From NCBI GenBank assembly GCA_041736675.1, contig JBGSTD010000026.1, positions 78,181 to 142,180 on the forward strand: a stretch of 64,000 bases of DNA, read 5' to 3'. The position numbers and the translations under genes are program-made. The notes below the pieces were generated by a model. That model was not told the DNA's origin and did no database searches. It saw only the letters and a program-made list of their open reading frames with translations. How positions within the stretch are numbered: the stretch's first letter is position 1; every line of letters begins with the position of its first letter. The DNA comes from Salaquimonas sp041736675. Its GTDB lineage: Bacteria > Pseudomonadota > Alphaproteobacteria > Rhizobiales > Rhizobiaceae. Of the stretch, positions 18,304 to 27,723 are shown in pieces.

Positions 18304-19407
18304 ATGACAACCAATTCCCCCTTGAGCCCTACTCCCAAAAAAGGTGTTATGGATATTGCAATCTATACCCCCGGAAAATCTGCTGCTCCCGCCGGCGTGA
18401 AACTGCACAAGCTGTCATCCAATGAAACACCCTTGGGGCCGAGCCCTGCCGCGGTCGCCGCAATACAGGACGCGCTGTCCCACCTCGAACTTTATCCTGA
18501 TGGCACATCGGCAGCACTCAAGAATGCCATCGGCCAGGTTTATGGGCTCAATACCGCGAACCTGATTTGCGGCAACGGTTCCGACGAAATTCTCTCCATG
18601 ATCGGCGCAGCCTATCTGGAAGCCGGTGACGAGGTTGTGTTCACCGAACATGGTTTCCTCATGTACCGGATTATCGCACTGTCCTGCGGCGGAGTTCCTG
18701 TTGTAGTGAAGGAGAAAGACGAACGCGCAGATGTGAACGCGATACTTTCTGCGGTCACCGAAAAGACCCGGCTTGTTTTTCTCGCCAACCCCAACAATCC
18801 GACGGGCACCTATCTGCCGATGGAAGAAGTACGCCGCCTGCACGCAGGACTGCCGGCCAATGTCATTCTTGTTCTGGATGCGGCATATGCCGAATACGTG
18901 CGCCGCAATGATTATGAATCCGGCATGGAACTGGTCGCTTCGTCGCAAAATGTGGTCATGACCCGTACCTTCTCCAAAATTCACGGACTTGCCGCCTTGC
19001 GTGTCGGCTGGTGCTACGCACCCAAAACCATCATAGATACCCTCGAGCGCGTGCGCGGTCCCTTTAACGTCAATGCGCTGGCAATCGCAGCGGGTGCCGC
19101 AGCGATCCGTGACCGTGATCATATGGACAAGTCGATTGCCCACAATGACAAATGGATGAGTTTTCTTGTCAGCGAACTCGAACAAATGGGCCTTCGCGTA
19201 ACACCATCTGTCGGCAATTTCATCCTGATCCATTTTCCGGACCAAAAAGGCAAAAGCGCCGCCGAGGCTGACGCCTATCTGACCTCACAAGGGCTGATCC
19301 TGCGCGCTGTTGCGGGTTATGGTTTCCCCAACTCGCTGCGCATGACCATTGGCAGCGAAGAGGCAAACCGCGCGGTGATAGCAGCGTTGAAACAGTTCCT
19401 TGCCTGA
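18304..19407 (+). CDS. hisC: Histidinol-phosphate aminotransferase
   Basis: PLP-dependent fold-I enzyme that transaminates imidazole-acetol phosphate in histidine biosynthesis; in alphaproteobacteria the same enzyme often acts on prephenate or phenylpyruvate as well. 367 residues from the ATG at 18304. Visible motifs: KLSSNETPLGPSP, GNGSDEI, LANPNNPTGTY, VLDAAYAEYV, and the PLP lysine in RTFSKIHGLAALRVGW. The next gene is tyrC, 34 bp downstream, which supports a joint role in aromatic amino acid synthesis. An ATG at 18247 is possible but its AGGA is only 2-3 nt away. Confidence 0.93.
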   Translation: MTTNSPLSPTPKKGVMDIAIYTPGKSAAPAGVKLHKLSSNETPLGPSPAAVAAIQDALSHLELYPDGTSAALKNAIGQVYGLNTANLICGNGSDEILSMIGAAYLEAGDEVVFTEHGFLMYRIIALSCGGVPVVVKEKDERADVNAILSAVTEKTRLVFLANPNNPTGTYLPMEEVRRLHAGLPANVILVLDAAYAEYVRRNDYESGMELVASSQNVVMTRTFSKIHGLAALRVGWCYAPKTIIDTLERVRGPFNVNALAIAAGAAAIRDRDHMDKSIAHNDKWMSFLVSELEQMGLRVTPSVGNFILIHFPDQKGKSAAEADAYLTSQGLILRAVAGYGFPNSLRMTIGSEEANRAVIAALKQFLA

Positions 19408-19441
19408 GGCCTGATGATTTGAACGGAAGCAGTCAATAGAA

Positions 19442-20395
19442 ATGTCCCGCGTTGTAAAAAAATTGGCAATCCTTGGCCAGGGCCTGATCGGCTCTTCGAT
19501 CACGCGCGCGGTTTTCGAACGCAAGCTTGCGAGAGAAATTGTTATAACCGACAACTCTGAAAAGGTGCGCAAACGCCTCCTTGAACTCGGCCTTGGCGCG
19601 GCGAAGGTGGTCGACAACAATGTCGAGGCCGTTAACGGAGCCGACATGGTGATCGGCTGTATTCCCGTTGCAAGCTATCGCGACCTCATGGGCGAAATTG
19701 CACCGCACTTAAAGCCAGGGGCCATTGTTTCCGACGTGGGTTCGGTAAAGCAAAATATAGTTGCAGAGGCGATGCCTCTATTGCCAGCAGGGGTGCACTT
19801 CGTTCCTGCCCACCCGATTGCCGGGACTGAGTTTTCCGGACCCGATGCGGGTCTGCCAAAATTATTTGTCAACCGCTGGTGTATCCTGACGCCGCCGGAA
19901 GGATGTGACGAGGCCGCCGTGCAGACCGTAAAATCCCTCTGGGAGGGGATGGGTTCAAAAGTTGAAATCATGACACCGTTTCGCCATGACAGCGCCCTTG
20001 CCCTGACCAGCCATCTGCCGCATCTGGTGGCCTTTTCAATATTTCAGACCGCAATCGCCGAAGAGGAGCGGACCCATTCCCCGGTCATGCAATTTTCCGC
20101 AGGCGCCTTCAAGGACTTCACCCGCATTGCTTCATCAAACCCGACCATGTGGCGTGACATCTTTTTAAAGAACAAAGGCCCGCTGCTGGACGCCTTCCAC
20201 AAACTGATGATCGACATGCAGTCAATGGCCGATGCCATTGAAAAAGATGATGGACAAAAGCTTGAAGATCTTTTGACGGTCAGCCGGCTGACCCGCCGCC
20301 GTGTCATTGAAAAGGAACATATTTCCCTTTTGCCCGAAGACAAGTCTGCTAAGCTCGAAGACACACTTTTCCGGCCCTACTCCTCAGACGATTGA
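19442..20395 (+). CDS. tyrC: Prephenate/arogenate (cyclohexadienyl) dehydrogenase
   Basis: NAD(P)-dependent oxidative decarboxylation of prephenate or arogenate in tyrosine synthesis. 317 residues without a chorismate mutase domain. The Rossmann motif LAILGQGLIGSS is at the N-terminus; SDVGSVKQ and HPIAGTEFSGP are the substrate-domain signatures, and SHLPHLVAF carries a conserved histidine. It follows hisC by 34 bp in the same direction, an arrangement typical of rhizobia. Its stop codon abuts that of the convergent DUF2125 gene. Confidence 0.92.
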   Translation: MSRVVKKLAILGQGLIGSSITRAVFERKLAREIVITDNSEKVRKRLLELGLGAAKVVDNNVEAVNGADMVIGCIPVASYRDLMGEIAPHLKPGAIVSDVGSVKQNIVAEAMPLLPAGVHFVPAHPIAGTEFSGPDAGLPKLFVNRWCILTPPEGCDEAAVQTVKSLWEGMGSKVEIMTPFRHDSALALTSHLPHLVAFSIFQTAIAEEERTHSPVMQFSAGAFKDFTRIASSNPTMWRDIFLKNKGPLLDAFHKLMIDMQSMADAIEKDDGQKLEDLLTVSRLTRRRVIEKEHISLLPEDKSAKLEDTLFRPYSSDD

Positions 20396-21445
20396 TCAAA
20401 AGAGTCGCGGAATATTGGCAATTTCGATAAAGCCGAGAATAACCTTGCCATCCTTGATCACCACCTTGAGGTCTTTAATCCGCGCCTTGCCATCGGTTTT
20501 TTCCGCAACAGCATCGAGGTAGTGAACAATGTCCGACAGCGCGGCGGCTGCAGGCGGGAAAACGGATCCTGCATAATTCATCAGACTTTTCGGATCATCA
20601 ATATTGAAGACCAGTTCACCCGAGACAATGCCGCTGTCACTGACCTCAAGCGGACCAGAGATTTTCAGGGAGCCACCGCCTTGTGTGGAGAACGTGAAGT
20701 CCGAGAGCATCGCCTTGCCACCATTGTGCTGTAGCGTCCAGATCAAATCCTCGCCTTCGCGGATCATCTTCAGACCGTTGGCAATCTGAGCCTGAAAATT
20801 GAAGGAGACTGGTTCAATCAAACCAGCACCGCCGTCATTTATTTTCCATTTTTCGCCGGAGAAAGCGACATCAAGATCGGTATCTTCAGCCTTCGGATCG
20901 GGGCGGGCATGAAACTGCAGTTGCGACAGCGAACCCAGAAGATCGAGTTGGCCAAAATCATTGGCTGCAATTGTCAGTTCGTCAGCCACAAGTGACAGCC
21001 GCTGAAATCCGCCGGTATCAAGTTTCGAACTGGATTTCAGATTGCTCCAATCGAGCGATAATGGCGCAAACCCGGGAACACTGACCTGGTAGGGGCCGTC
21101 GAGTTCAGCAACAACATGGCCTGGCCGGTAAAGTTGCGCTGCTGAACGAAAACCAAGACCCGAGACAGAAACCCCTGCTGATGGGTCGTTGAAGTCGACC
21201 TTGTCGCAGAACACTCCGATCCGGAACGGATATCCGTTGACCTGTTGGTTGTCACATTTGAGTGTCTTGCCGGCTTTTTCAAGTTGGCCGGAAAATCCCG
21301 TCAGGGTTTCGTCAAGTTTTCCGGCAGCCCAGAACCAACCGGCGCTAAGAGCTGCAACCAGCAAAACCATGAACGCCACAAAGGCGGACAACTTGCGTTT
21401 TGAACCACTCGAAATCGAGCCTGACTGTTCCAAATTTTGCTCCAT
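20396..21445 (-). CDS. DUF2125 domain protein, membrane-anchored
   Basis: 349 residues. A short cytoplasmic tail is followed by one membrane helix at about residues 20-40 (AFVAFMVLLVAALSAGWFW), then a long periplasmic beta-rich domain of the DUF2125 family (QLEKAGKTLKCDNQQVNGYP; GYPFRIGVFCDKV). Two cysteines (KCDN and FCDK) could form a disulphide. No function is known for this family, which is common in alphaproteobacteria. Its 3' end meets tyrC with no gap (convergent). Confidence 0.82.
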   Translation of the reverse strand: MEQNLEQSGSISSGSKRKLSAFVAFMVLLVAALSAGWFWAAGKLDETLTGFSGQLEKAGKTLKCDNQQVNGYPFRIGVFCDKVDFNDPSAGVSVSGLGFRSAAQLYRPGHVVAELDGPYQVSVPGFAPLSLDWSNLKSSSKLDTGGFQRLSLVADELTIAANDFGQLDLLGSLSQLQFHARPDPKAEDTDLDVAFSGEKWKINDGGAGLIEPVSFNFQAQIANGLKMIREGEDLIWTLQHNGGKAMLSDFTFSTQGGGSLKISGPLEVSDSGIVSGELVFNIDDPKSLMNYAGSVFPPAAAALSDIVHYLDAVAEKTDGKARIKDLKVVIKDGKVILGFIEIANIPRLF

Positions 21446-21576
21446 TGATACAAAACCATTAAATAACCCTGCACCATTTTGCCGCTTCCAACCCCTACCC
21501 TAAAACTTGCGTTTTTGATAACAGGTTTGACCATGACAAAGTTGTACGAATCTCTTGCACAGGACGCGGGCCGTTT

Positions 21577-22113
21577 ATGAGTGATTTTTGGGTATTTGGC
21601 TATGGCTCACTGATCTGGAAACCAGGCTTTGAGTATATCGCTGAGAGCAAGGCAATACTAGAAGGCTGGAATCGTTGCCTGTGCGTTTATTCATGGGTTC
21701 ATCGAGGAACCGAGGAACTCCCAGGACTCGTGCTCGGTCTTGACCGCGGAGGAAATTGCGAAGGTCTTGCCCGACTTGTATCCGGCGAAAAGCGCGACCG
21801 GGTGATTGCCTATCTGCGCGAACGCGAACTGGTCACCAACGTATATCAGGAAGTTTGGGTGGATATTACCCTTCAAGGCGGCGAACGCGTCAAGGCGCTT
21901 ACCTATGTGGTCGACCGGAAACATCAGCAATATGCATCAAGACACACAATTGACGAATTGGTTGAAATGATCAGGCGTTCAAGAGGCCAATCGGGAACCA
22001 ACAAGGATTATGTATGCAGTACGTACTCATCCTTGAGAGAGCTGGATATCAATGATGATGTATTGGAAAAAATTGTTGCAGAGCTGGAAACAGAGGTCAT
22101 TCTGCACGGGTAA
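21577..22113 (+). CDS. ChaC-like gamma-glutamylcyclotransferase
   Basis: 178 residues, cytoplasmic. WVFGYGSLIWKPGFEY is the substrate-binding YGSL motif of the GGCT-like fold, and CVYSWVHRGTEELPGLVLG and the following VYQEVWVDITL match the ChaC branch, which acts on glutathione to release 5-oxoproline and Cys-Gly. I infer glutathione turnover. The 3' end overlaps the convergent plsC by 17 bp. Confidence 0.85.
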   Translation: MSDFWVFGYGSLIWKPGFEYIAESKAILEGWNRCLCVYSWVHRGTEELPGLVLGLDRGGNCEGLARLVSGEKRDRVIAYLRERELVTNVYQEVWVDITLQGGERVKALTYVVDRKHQQYASRHTIDELVEMIRRSRGQSGTNKDYVCSTYSSLRELDINDDVLEKIVAELETEVILHG

Positions 22114-22912
22114 GTTCCAGCGCAAGCGGCGGCGGCAATTCCGATTGTGCTGCCTCCTCAATCAACCGTTTTGATGCGGTTTCAATAACCTCATACAATT
22201 TTTCTGAAAATTCCTCTTTTGACAATCCTGGCTGGATGGGCTCCAGAAATTCCATGATGATCGTGCCAGGGTATATCAGCAATGCCTGTCTGCCCCAATA
22301 GAGACCGGAATTGAGTGCGACCGGCTGAACAGGAACCTTGAGATTGTCATAAAGATACGTGATGCCGAATTTGTAGCGTGCATTCGATCCGGATTTGGTT
22401 CGTGTTCCCTCCGGATAAATAATGATCTGGCGGTTGCGTTCAGCCATCTGGATTTTCGAGTTTTTTGCCATGGAAGCCAATGCAATGGCGCCTTTGCCGC
22501 GATCAACCGGCACTACTTTCATTTTCGCCATGTACCAGCCAAACAGCGGTATGAACATCAACTCCCGTTTCAGAATATAGCCAGGATCCTTGAAAAACAG
22601 GATCATCGTATAGGTTTCCCACGCGGACTGGTGCTTGGAGCCGACCAATTGGTTGCCGGTCTGGTCCAGCCGTTCAACACCGCGAAATTCATAGCGCGTG
22701 CCGCAAATTTTGTTCTGCAGCCACAAATGACTGTAAGCCCACAATTTGGCGATTTTCCACGCATCCGTGCGCGGCACAATGAAAAACACAGGCGTCCAGA
22801 AAATCATCTGCAGCGCATTGCTGAGATAAAATAGCGCGGTAAACAGCAGGGATCGAAAATAAATCAAAAAATTGACCACAAGAAGATGACGAAATCGCAG
22901 GTCAACGTTCAT
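22097..22912 (-). CDS. plsC: 1-acyl-sn-glycerol-3-phosphate acyltransferase
   Basis: Transfers an acyl group to lysophosphatidic acid to make phosphatidic acid at the inner membrane. 271 residues with an N-terminal membrane segment (LLFTALFYLSNALQMIFW). Motif 1 reads KHQSAWETY, i.e. H-x4-E in place of the usual H-x4-D. FIPLFGWYMAKM is motif 2 and IIYPEGTRTKSG motif 3. Upstream (to the right) is the DUF218 gene in the same direction, 142 bp away. Confidence 0.9.
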   Translation of the reverse strand: MNVDLRFRHLLVVNFLIYFRSLLFTALFYLSNALQMIFWTPVFFIVPRTDAWKIAKLWAYSHLWLQNKICGTRYEFRGVERLDQTGNQLVGSKHQSAWETYTMILFFKDPGYILKRELMFIPLFGWYMAKMKVVPVDRGKGAIALASMAKNSKIQMAERNRQIIIYPEGTRTKSGSNARYKFGITYLYDNLKVPVQPVALNSGLYWGRQALLIYPGTIIMEFLEPIQPGLSKEEFSEKLYEVIETASKRLIEEAAQSELPPPLALELTRAE

Positions 22913-23054
22913 CCAGATTCAGAATCGCAGCTTGCCTGATTTGATTTTTTACATTTCCCCGTGGATTTGTCGATTCCACCAAGCCCATGAAAGCAGCAAA
23001 ATCCGCCCTGATCTGACTCAACCGTATCAATAATAAACCTGTTCGCCTGCCGAG

Positions 23055-23756
23055 TTACATTCTGGCAGTGGCTGGCGACCGATTGGATTCAAGCAGCCAG
23101 ATCCTCGCAGTTGCGGCAAGAAACTTTCCATATTCCAACAACCGCGTCTTGAGCAGCAGTTTTTCATCATTCTCAGCCAGAACTCGCGGTCGGGCGACAT
23201 AAGGATAGAATTTGATATTCGGGTTCGCATTGACGAGCTCAATCAAAGTTCTCGGCATGTGATATTCGCTGGTTACGACAATCAACCTGTCAAAATGGTG
23301 ACGTTCTGCCCATTCGGAAATTTCCCTGGCATTGCCAACGGTGTTTGCAGCTTTTCGGCCAAGATCAATACAGCAGGGCGACTTTGCACTTTTCCGGCCC
23401 AAAGCGTTGAACATTGCATGTTTTGAAGTCTGGCTGTGAACACCGCTGATGAGAAGTCTCTTGGCCTTGCCCTCTTCCAGAAGATCGATGCCTGTCTCGA
23501 TCCGGTCCGCGCCTCCTGTAAGAACAACAATGCCATCGGCTGGCACCACTCCAAGATTGTAATAATCATCAATAACCGCCTGAAACCGGAAAAACCCTGC
23601 GACCAGCAGACCCAAGGCAATCGCTGACGCCAGTGCGCAAAGTCGCAAACAAAGCCATGTTGTATTGATATCATCAAGATGAGGTCTGGATTGAGAGGAG
23701 ACGACAGGAAAAGTCCGGCCTCGCGCGTTGGCATCTGGTTTCACCCTGGAGTTCAT
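23055..23756 (-). CDS. DUF218 / YdcF-like membrane protein
   Basis: 233 residues from the ATG at 23756. One N-terminal membrane helix (LCALASAIALGLLVAGFF) precedes a DUF218 domain: GIVVLTGGADRIETGIDLLE, then LLISGVH, NTVGNAREISEWAE and LIVVTSEYHMPRTLIEL. The family includes ElyC/SanA/YdcF, tied to envelope integrity in enterobacteria; enzymatic activity is not established. Its position between ftsX and plsC is a usual rhizobial arrangement. Confidence 0.87.
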   Translation of the reverse strand: MNSRVKPDANARGRTFPVVSSQSRPHLDDINTTWLCLRLCALASAIALGLLVAGFFRFQAVIDDYYNLGVVPADGIVVLTGGADRIETGIDLLEEGKAKRLLISGVHSQTSKHAMFNALGRKSAKSPCCIDLGRKAANTVGNAREISEWAERHHFDRLIVVTSEYHMPRTLIELVNANPNIKFYPYVARPRVLAENDEKLLLKTRLLEYGKFLAATARIWLLESNRSPATARM

Positions 23757-23911
23757 ACCGTGCCTGTGCGTAGCGGTTCTAATCAATACCAAGCTTCCTT
23801 CACCTGTTCTCTTGACCCACCTATGATCAGTATCTCACTGGGTTTTAAAGGAATTAACAATAGAACTTGTCGGATATTAGGTGAGATTAAGGCATAAAAT
23901 TAACCTTGATG

Positions 23912-24946
23912 TCATGCCTCCTGTCCGCCTCCATAAGTCTCCAATTGTCCCACATGACGCATAACCGTTATGCGCGAAGTCAGCCCTGTCAGGACAGCAA
24001 CACCCACTGCAACCAGAAATATTCCAAAAAGCCCCCAACCACCGATGGAAAAAGTTCCAAACAGGGCGGCCATCTGGTCGGCTTGCGGTGTTGATCGCAT
24101 CGAGGATGTCCAAAGCCCAAGAGCGAGGAACACGAAGATTGCGGCAATCCCTCCGCTCAATGAACCAATTAACCCCAATCTCAGGAAATGGTGTTCAAAC
24201 TCACGGGCAATGAAAACGCGGTCCGCCCCAACAAAATGCAGAACCTCGACAATATCCTTGTTTCCAGCCATGGCGCCTCTGGTTGCAAAAACCACGGTGA
24301 GAACGGTTGCTGTCATGACAAGTGCAAAAATGACAATCCCGCCGAGCACGGTGGTACGCGCCATTGTGGTCAAGCGATCCACCCAGGAGCGGTGATCATC
24401 CAGCGATGCTCCAGGTACTTCTGCATTGATGCGGGCAGCCATGGCGGCATAGTCGGGCTTGGCACCGTCCTTGATCTCGACGGTCAATAGTGCCGGTATC
24501 GGCAGCTCATCCAGTTGCAGACCTGATCCCAGAAACGGTTCAAGCAGCCGGGCAGTCGCTTCATCATCCAGCAGGGTTACGCTGGCAACCCCGTCATAGG
24601 ACAACAGCAACTGGCTCGCCAACTTCACCGAGGCTTCCATGTCAATGTTTTCATAGGGTCTGATCTGGACTGTTATCTCTCTGGATATGTCATTCTGCCA
24701 GCCTTGAGCCGCATCGCGTACGAGGAAAACCGCTCCCAGGGTCAGGCATGCCAAAAAGGCCATGATGGCAATCACCGTCAACAATGCCTGCCCGGCCACC
24801 CCCTCGCGCGGCACGATATTGCGGCCGCTGGTCAGTGAGGGCACGCGGGGTTTGCGCGTGCCGCCAATCACATTGCTGCCCGGCGCTGAACCGCCCTGCA
24901 TTGCAGTCACGCTGTCATCGTCAACAGTTGGAACCGGATCAACCAT
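23912..24946 (-). CDS. ftsX: Cell division protein FtsX
   Basis: Membrane subunit of the FtsEX complex, which controls murein hydrolases at the septum. 344 residues from the ATG at 24946, overlapping the end of ftsE by 8 bp. A variable cytoplasmic tail of ~65 residues is followed by helix 1 (LLTVIAIMAFLACLTLGAVF), a periplasmic loop of ~120 residues, and three helices in the C-terminal half (VIFALVMTATVLTVVFATRG; IAAIFVFLALGLW; WGLFGIFLVAVGVAVLTGLT). Confidence 0.92.
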   Translation of the reverse strand: MVDPVPTVDDDSVTAMQGGSAPGSNVIGGTRKPRVPSLTSGRNIVPREGVAGQALLTVIAIMAFLACLTLGAVFLVRDAAQGWQNDISREITVQIRPYENIDMEASVKLASQLLLSYDGVASVTLLDDEATARLLEPFLGSGLQLDELPIPALLTVEIKDGAKPDYAAMAARINAEVPGASLDDHRSWVDRLTTMARTTVLGGIVIFALVMTATVLTVVFATRGAMAGNKDIVEVLHFVGADRVFIAREFEHHFLRLGLIGSLSGGIAAIFVFLALGLWTSSMRSTPQADQMAALFGTFSIGGWGLFGIFLVAVGVAVLTGLTSRITVMRHVGQLETYGGGQEA

Positions 24947-25598
24947 AAATCTGTAACCTGCCTTCGGTAAGCACCAGACGGCGCGCTTCATACTGGTCCA
25001 TCAGGGCCATATCATGCGTGGCAATAATCACCGATGTTCCCGAGCGGTGTAATTCTATGAATAGCCGCAATAAACGCCTCGCCATGGGCGGATCCACGTT
25101 CCCGGTAGGTTCGTCAGCCAAAAGCACTTTCGGCTGATCAATCAGGGCTCGGGCAATTGCCGCCCGTTGCTTCTCTCCACCGGACAAAACCGGCGGCAAA
25201 GCATGCATGCGCTCACCCAGACCTACCCACTTCAACAATTCTGTAACTTCCGGGCGATAACTTGACTCATCACGGCCAAGCACCTTCAGTGGCAGCGCCA
25301 CGTTTTCATAGGTCGTCAAATGGCCCAGAAGCCGAAAATCCTGGAATACAACACCAACCTTGCGCCGGATTTCGGGCATTGCGCTTCGCGGTATCCGGGA
25401 AGCTTCCTGACCAAAAACCCTTACCACGCCGCGGGTGGGCTTGAGCGACATCAACATCAGGCGCAAAAGGCTTGTTTTTCCGGCACCAGAGGGTCCGGTC
25501 AGAAACTGAAATGAATTGGCAGGAATATCAAAGCTGAGATCGCTCAGGATTTCCGGTCCCAAGCCATATCGCAAGCCGACGTTTTCAAATTGAATCAC
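24939..25598 (-). CDS. ftsE: Cell division ATP-binding protein FtsE
   Basis: ABC-type ATPase of FtsEX, 219 residues. Walker A GPSGAGKTS, Q-loop VFQDFRLL, signature LSGGEKQRAAIARAL, Walker B VLLADEPTGNVDP and the H-loop ATHDMAL are all intact. The start is GTG at 25598 with AGGA 8 nt upstream. The gene order ftsE-ftsX with a short overlap indicates translational coupling. The gene to the right is divergent. Confidence 0.95.
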   Translation of the reverse strand: MIQFENVGLRYGLGPEILSDLSFDIPANSFQFLTGPSGAGKTSLLRLMLMSLKPTRGVVRVFGQEASRIPRSAMPEIRRKVGVVFQDFRLLGHLTTYENVALPLKVLGRDESSYRPEVTELLKWVGLGERMHALPPVLSGGEKQRAAIARALIDQPKVLLADEPTGNVDPPMARRLLRLFIELHRSGTSVIIATHDMALMDQYEARRLVLTEGRLQIYG

Positions 25599-25740
25599 TG
25601 AATTTTTCCTCGAATCCTGACGGTCATTTTGCGTTAATTATGGTTAACAATGCATTAAGGATTGCAGGGTATATCAGGTGAAGGGCTTGGCGATAAGTTA
25701 CAGTTTCCGGGCCAAAACCACAGGATATGGATTTGAAGCC

Positions 25741-26400
25741 ATGCGCAACCAATCTGCCAATACCCAGGCCAGAACGATAGACCACGAGCCTCTGTCAGAC
25801 AATACCGATGCTCCAGTCTTTGGAAAGCGCACCAGAGCAACGGCAGGGCAATCTGTCACCCGGGACTTTTTCACCCGTACCAGCACCAATCTGCCAGCTC
25901 GAAAACTGCCACATGCATCGGCTCGGACACAGGAGGAGAGCGATAATTCCACGCTTTTTGTGCGGTTGCGCGATCTTGACTGGCCGTTGAAATATCTTGC
26001 TTTCACGTTTTTGATCGCACTGGCATTGCCAATGACCCTGATTTCAATCACCGAAAGAATTCCGCACTGGATGGGCACAGAGGGCGTCGACACAATGACC
26101 ACCTCCTCCATTTCCCCTAATGCCGGGGTTTCAGTCAGCGACGTCTCGATGACGCGCATCATCAAAAACAGTACGTCGCTCGTTTCGGTTTATGGCAGGA
26201 TCAGCTATGCGGCAGGTCCCTCCAAAACCCTGAAACCGCTTCTGGTTACGCTCTATGACAAGGATGGAAAAACACTACAGAGCTGGCTGCACACAATTCC
26301 CATAGGCAAAATCCGTTCAAAACAAAATTTCAGGTTTATCACTTCGGCGATTGACTATAGCGGTAATGCCGAGACAGTGTCGGTAGTACCTGTCAAGTAA
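25741..26400 (+). CDS. Membrane-anchored protein with DUF3426-like C-terminus
   Basis: About 219 residues from the ATG at 25741 (a GTG at 25678 would add 21). The first ~75 residues are polar and basic; one helix follows (YLAFTFLIALALPMTLI). The periplasmic part (VYGRISYAAG, LLVTLYDKDGKTLQSW) resembles the C-terminal beta domain of the MJ0042 zinc-ribbon/DUF3426 proteins usually found divergent from ftsE in rhizobia. The CxxC zinc ribbon expected at the N-terminus is absent here. hpt follows 15 bp downstream, so co-transcription is likely. Function unknown. Confidence 0.65.
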   Translation: MRNQSANTQARTIDHEPLSDNTDAPVFGKRTRATAGQSVTRDFFTRTSTNLPARKLPHASARTQEESDNSTLFVRLRDLDWPLKYLAFTFLIALALPMTLISITERIPHWMGTEGVDTMTTSSISPNAGVSVSDVSMTRIIKNSTSLVSVYGRISYAAGPSKTLKPLLVTLYDKDGKTLQSWLHTIPIGKIRSKQNFRFITSAIDYSGNAETVSVVPVK

Positions 26401-26415
26401 ACGCGAGAGCCAACA

Positions 26416-26958
26416 ATGCCAATCGTTCGCAACAAGAAAATAGAGGTTCTTTTCAGCGCTGAAGAGATCGCCAAACGTACCCATGAACTAGCCGAAGAGA
26501 TTGCTCTAAGCGACCTGCGCGATATTCTGGTTATCTCCGTTTTGAAAGGGTCATTCGTTTTTGCAGCAGACCTCATTCGTGCTTTTCACAGGGCAGGACT
26601 TGCACCGGAAGTCGAGTTTATCTCCATCTCGAGCTATGGTGCAGGGATTGAAGCAGGAAAACTGACCCTGCTGCAAGACATCAAGACCGAGGTCAAGGGC
26701 CGCGACGTCATTTTGATCGATGACATTCTGGAATCCGGCAACACCATGCAGTTCACCCGCAACCTGATGCTTTCACGCGGGGCCAACAAGGTTGCCATCA
26801 TCACACTTCTGGACAAATCCATGCGCCGCAAAGCTGCCATAGAGGCGGATTATGTTGGATTCGATTGCCCCGACAAATTTGTCGTGGGTTACGGTATGGA
26901 CGTTGGCCATGCTTTCCGCGAACTGCCTTTTGTCGGCATTGTTACAGGAGACGCCTGA
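26416..26958 (+). CDS. hpt: Hypoxanthine phosphoribosyltransferase
   Basis: Purine salvage: converts hypoxanthine or guanine with PRPP to IMP or GMP. 180 residues. The PRPP-binding loop VILIDDILESGNTM is near residues 98-111, SVLKGSFVFAADL is the N-terminal loop, and DFVGFDCPDKFVVGYGMD-type sequence closes the active site (here DYVGFDCPDKFVVGYGMD). The stop codon is immediately followed by the ATG of the response regulator. Confidence 0.95.
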   Translation: MPIVRNKKIEVLFSAEEIAKRTHELAEEIALSDLRDILVISVLKGSFVFAADLIRAFHRAGLAPEVEFISISSYGAGIEAGKLTLLQDIKTEVKGRDVILIDDILESGNTMQFTRNLMLSRGANKVAIITLLDKSMRRKAAIEADYVGFDCPDKFVVGYGMDVGHAFRELPFVGIVTGDA

Positions 26959-27324
26959 ATGGCAAGAATTCTGCTGGTCGAAGACGACGACTCGGTCCGC
27001 ACCTTCGTTTCGCGCGCGCTGCAAATCGACCGGCACAACGTTCTTGAAGCTGAAGACGGTGAAGCTGGCCTCGAAATCTATCTTGCCGATGACGAAGGAT
27101 TTGATCTGGTCCTGACTGATATCCAGATGCCTAGAATGGACGGAATAGCCATGAGTGAGGCAATAGCCCGCGCTCTGCCAGATCAAAAGATTTTGATGAT
27201 GACCGGCTTTGCCAATCAGCGCGAACGCGCTGAGCATCTGTCAACAATCATCGTCGATGTGGTTCAAAAGCCATTCACACTGCCGGAAATCAGAAAGCAG
27301 GTCTTGCGCGCACTTGCTGCCTGA
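26959..27324 (+). CDS. cpdR: CpdR-like single-domain response regulator
   Basis: 121-residue receiver domain without an output domain. Acidic pair EDD (8-10), phospho-acceptor aspartate in LVLTDIQMPRMDG (about residue 54), conserved threonine in MMTGFANQRERA and lysine in VVQKPF. The length and the MARILLVEDDDSVR start match CpdR, which in Caulobacter and rhizobia controls ClpXP-dependent proteolysis in the cell cycle under the CckA-ChpT phosphorelay. AGGAG lies 8 nt before the ATG inside the end of hpt, so the two are coupled. The specific CpdR assignment is inference from similarity and the hpt neighbour. Confidence 0.75.
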   Translation: MARILLVEDDDSVRTFVSRALQIDRHNVLEAEDGEAGLEIYLADDEGFDLVLTDIQMPRMDGIAMSEAIARALPDQKILMMTGFANQRERAEHLSTIIVDVVQKPFTLPEIRKQVLRALAA

Positions 27325-27338
27325 CCTGTCTTTTTCAA

Positions 27339-27605
27339 TTAGAAATCGACGGCTATCCCCTTTTTTTCCCAATCACCAAAGCGCACAGGATCGGGCCCAT
27401 CACGCCCGTTGATTTCCTTCAACGCCGGATTTGGCGCCTTTTCAGCCAGTCTGCGGCGTTCTTCAGCCTCAGCAAGGGCGCGCTTGGCGACGTCCGGCAA
27501 TTCGGTTGACTGATCATTTGCAATGGCAACTGACGATAGTTCAGTACCTTCATTTCCCCTCTCTTCGATTTCCTCGCCTTCACTTTGAGTATCTTTGTCA
27601 GCCAT
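27339..27605 (-). CDS. DUF1674 / succinate dehydrogenase assembly factor 4-like protein
   Basis: 88 residues from the ATG at 27605. An acidic N-terminal half precedes the diagnostic C-terminal motif KEINGRDGPDPVRFGDWEKK followed by GIAVDF, shared by DUF1674 proteins and mitochondrial SDHAF4. In mitochondria the family binds flavinylated SdhA during complex II assembly; the bacterial role is inferred. It is convergent with the CpdR-like gene and divergent from rsmB. Confidence 0.85.
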   Translation of the reverse strand: MADKDTQSEGEEIEERGNEGTELSSVAIANDQSTELPDVAKRALAEAEERRRLAEKAPNPALKEINGRDGPDPVRFGDWEKKGIAVDF

Positions 27606-27723
27606 TTGCAAAAAACCTTTCAGCGCACCTGCCGCATCCTCGCAGCAGAGACAAAACTTGATGCTTTCTTTTATACACCAATGGCTCCATATAGGCAGAA
27701 ATTCTCAATGAAGCAAAAGTCTC

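Noticed and set aside
18415..19245. 276-codon open frame on the minus strand
   Set aside because: Antisense shadow of hisC.
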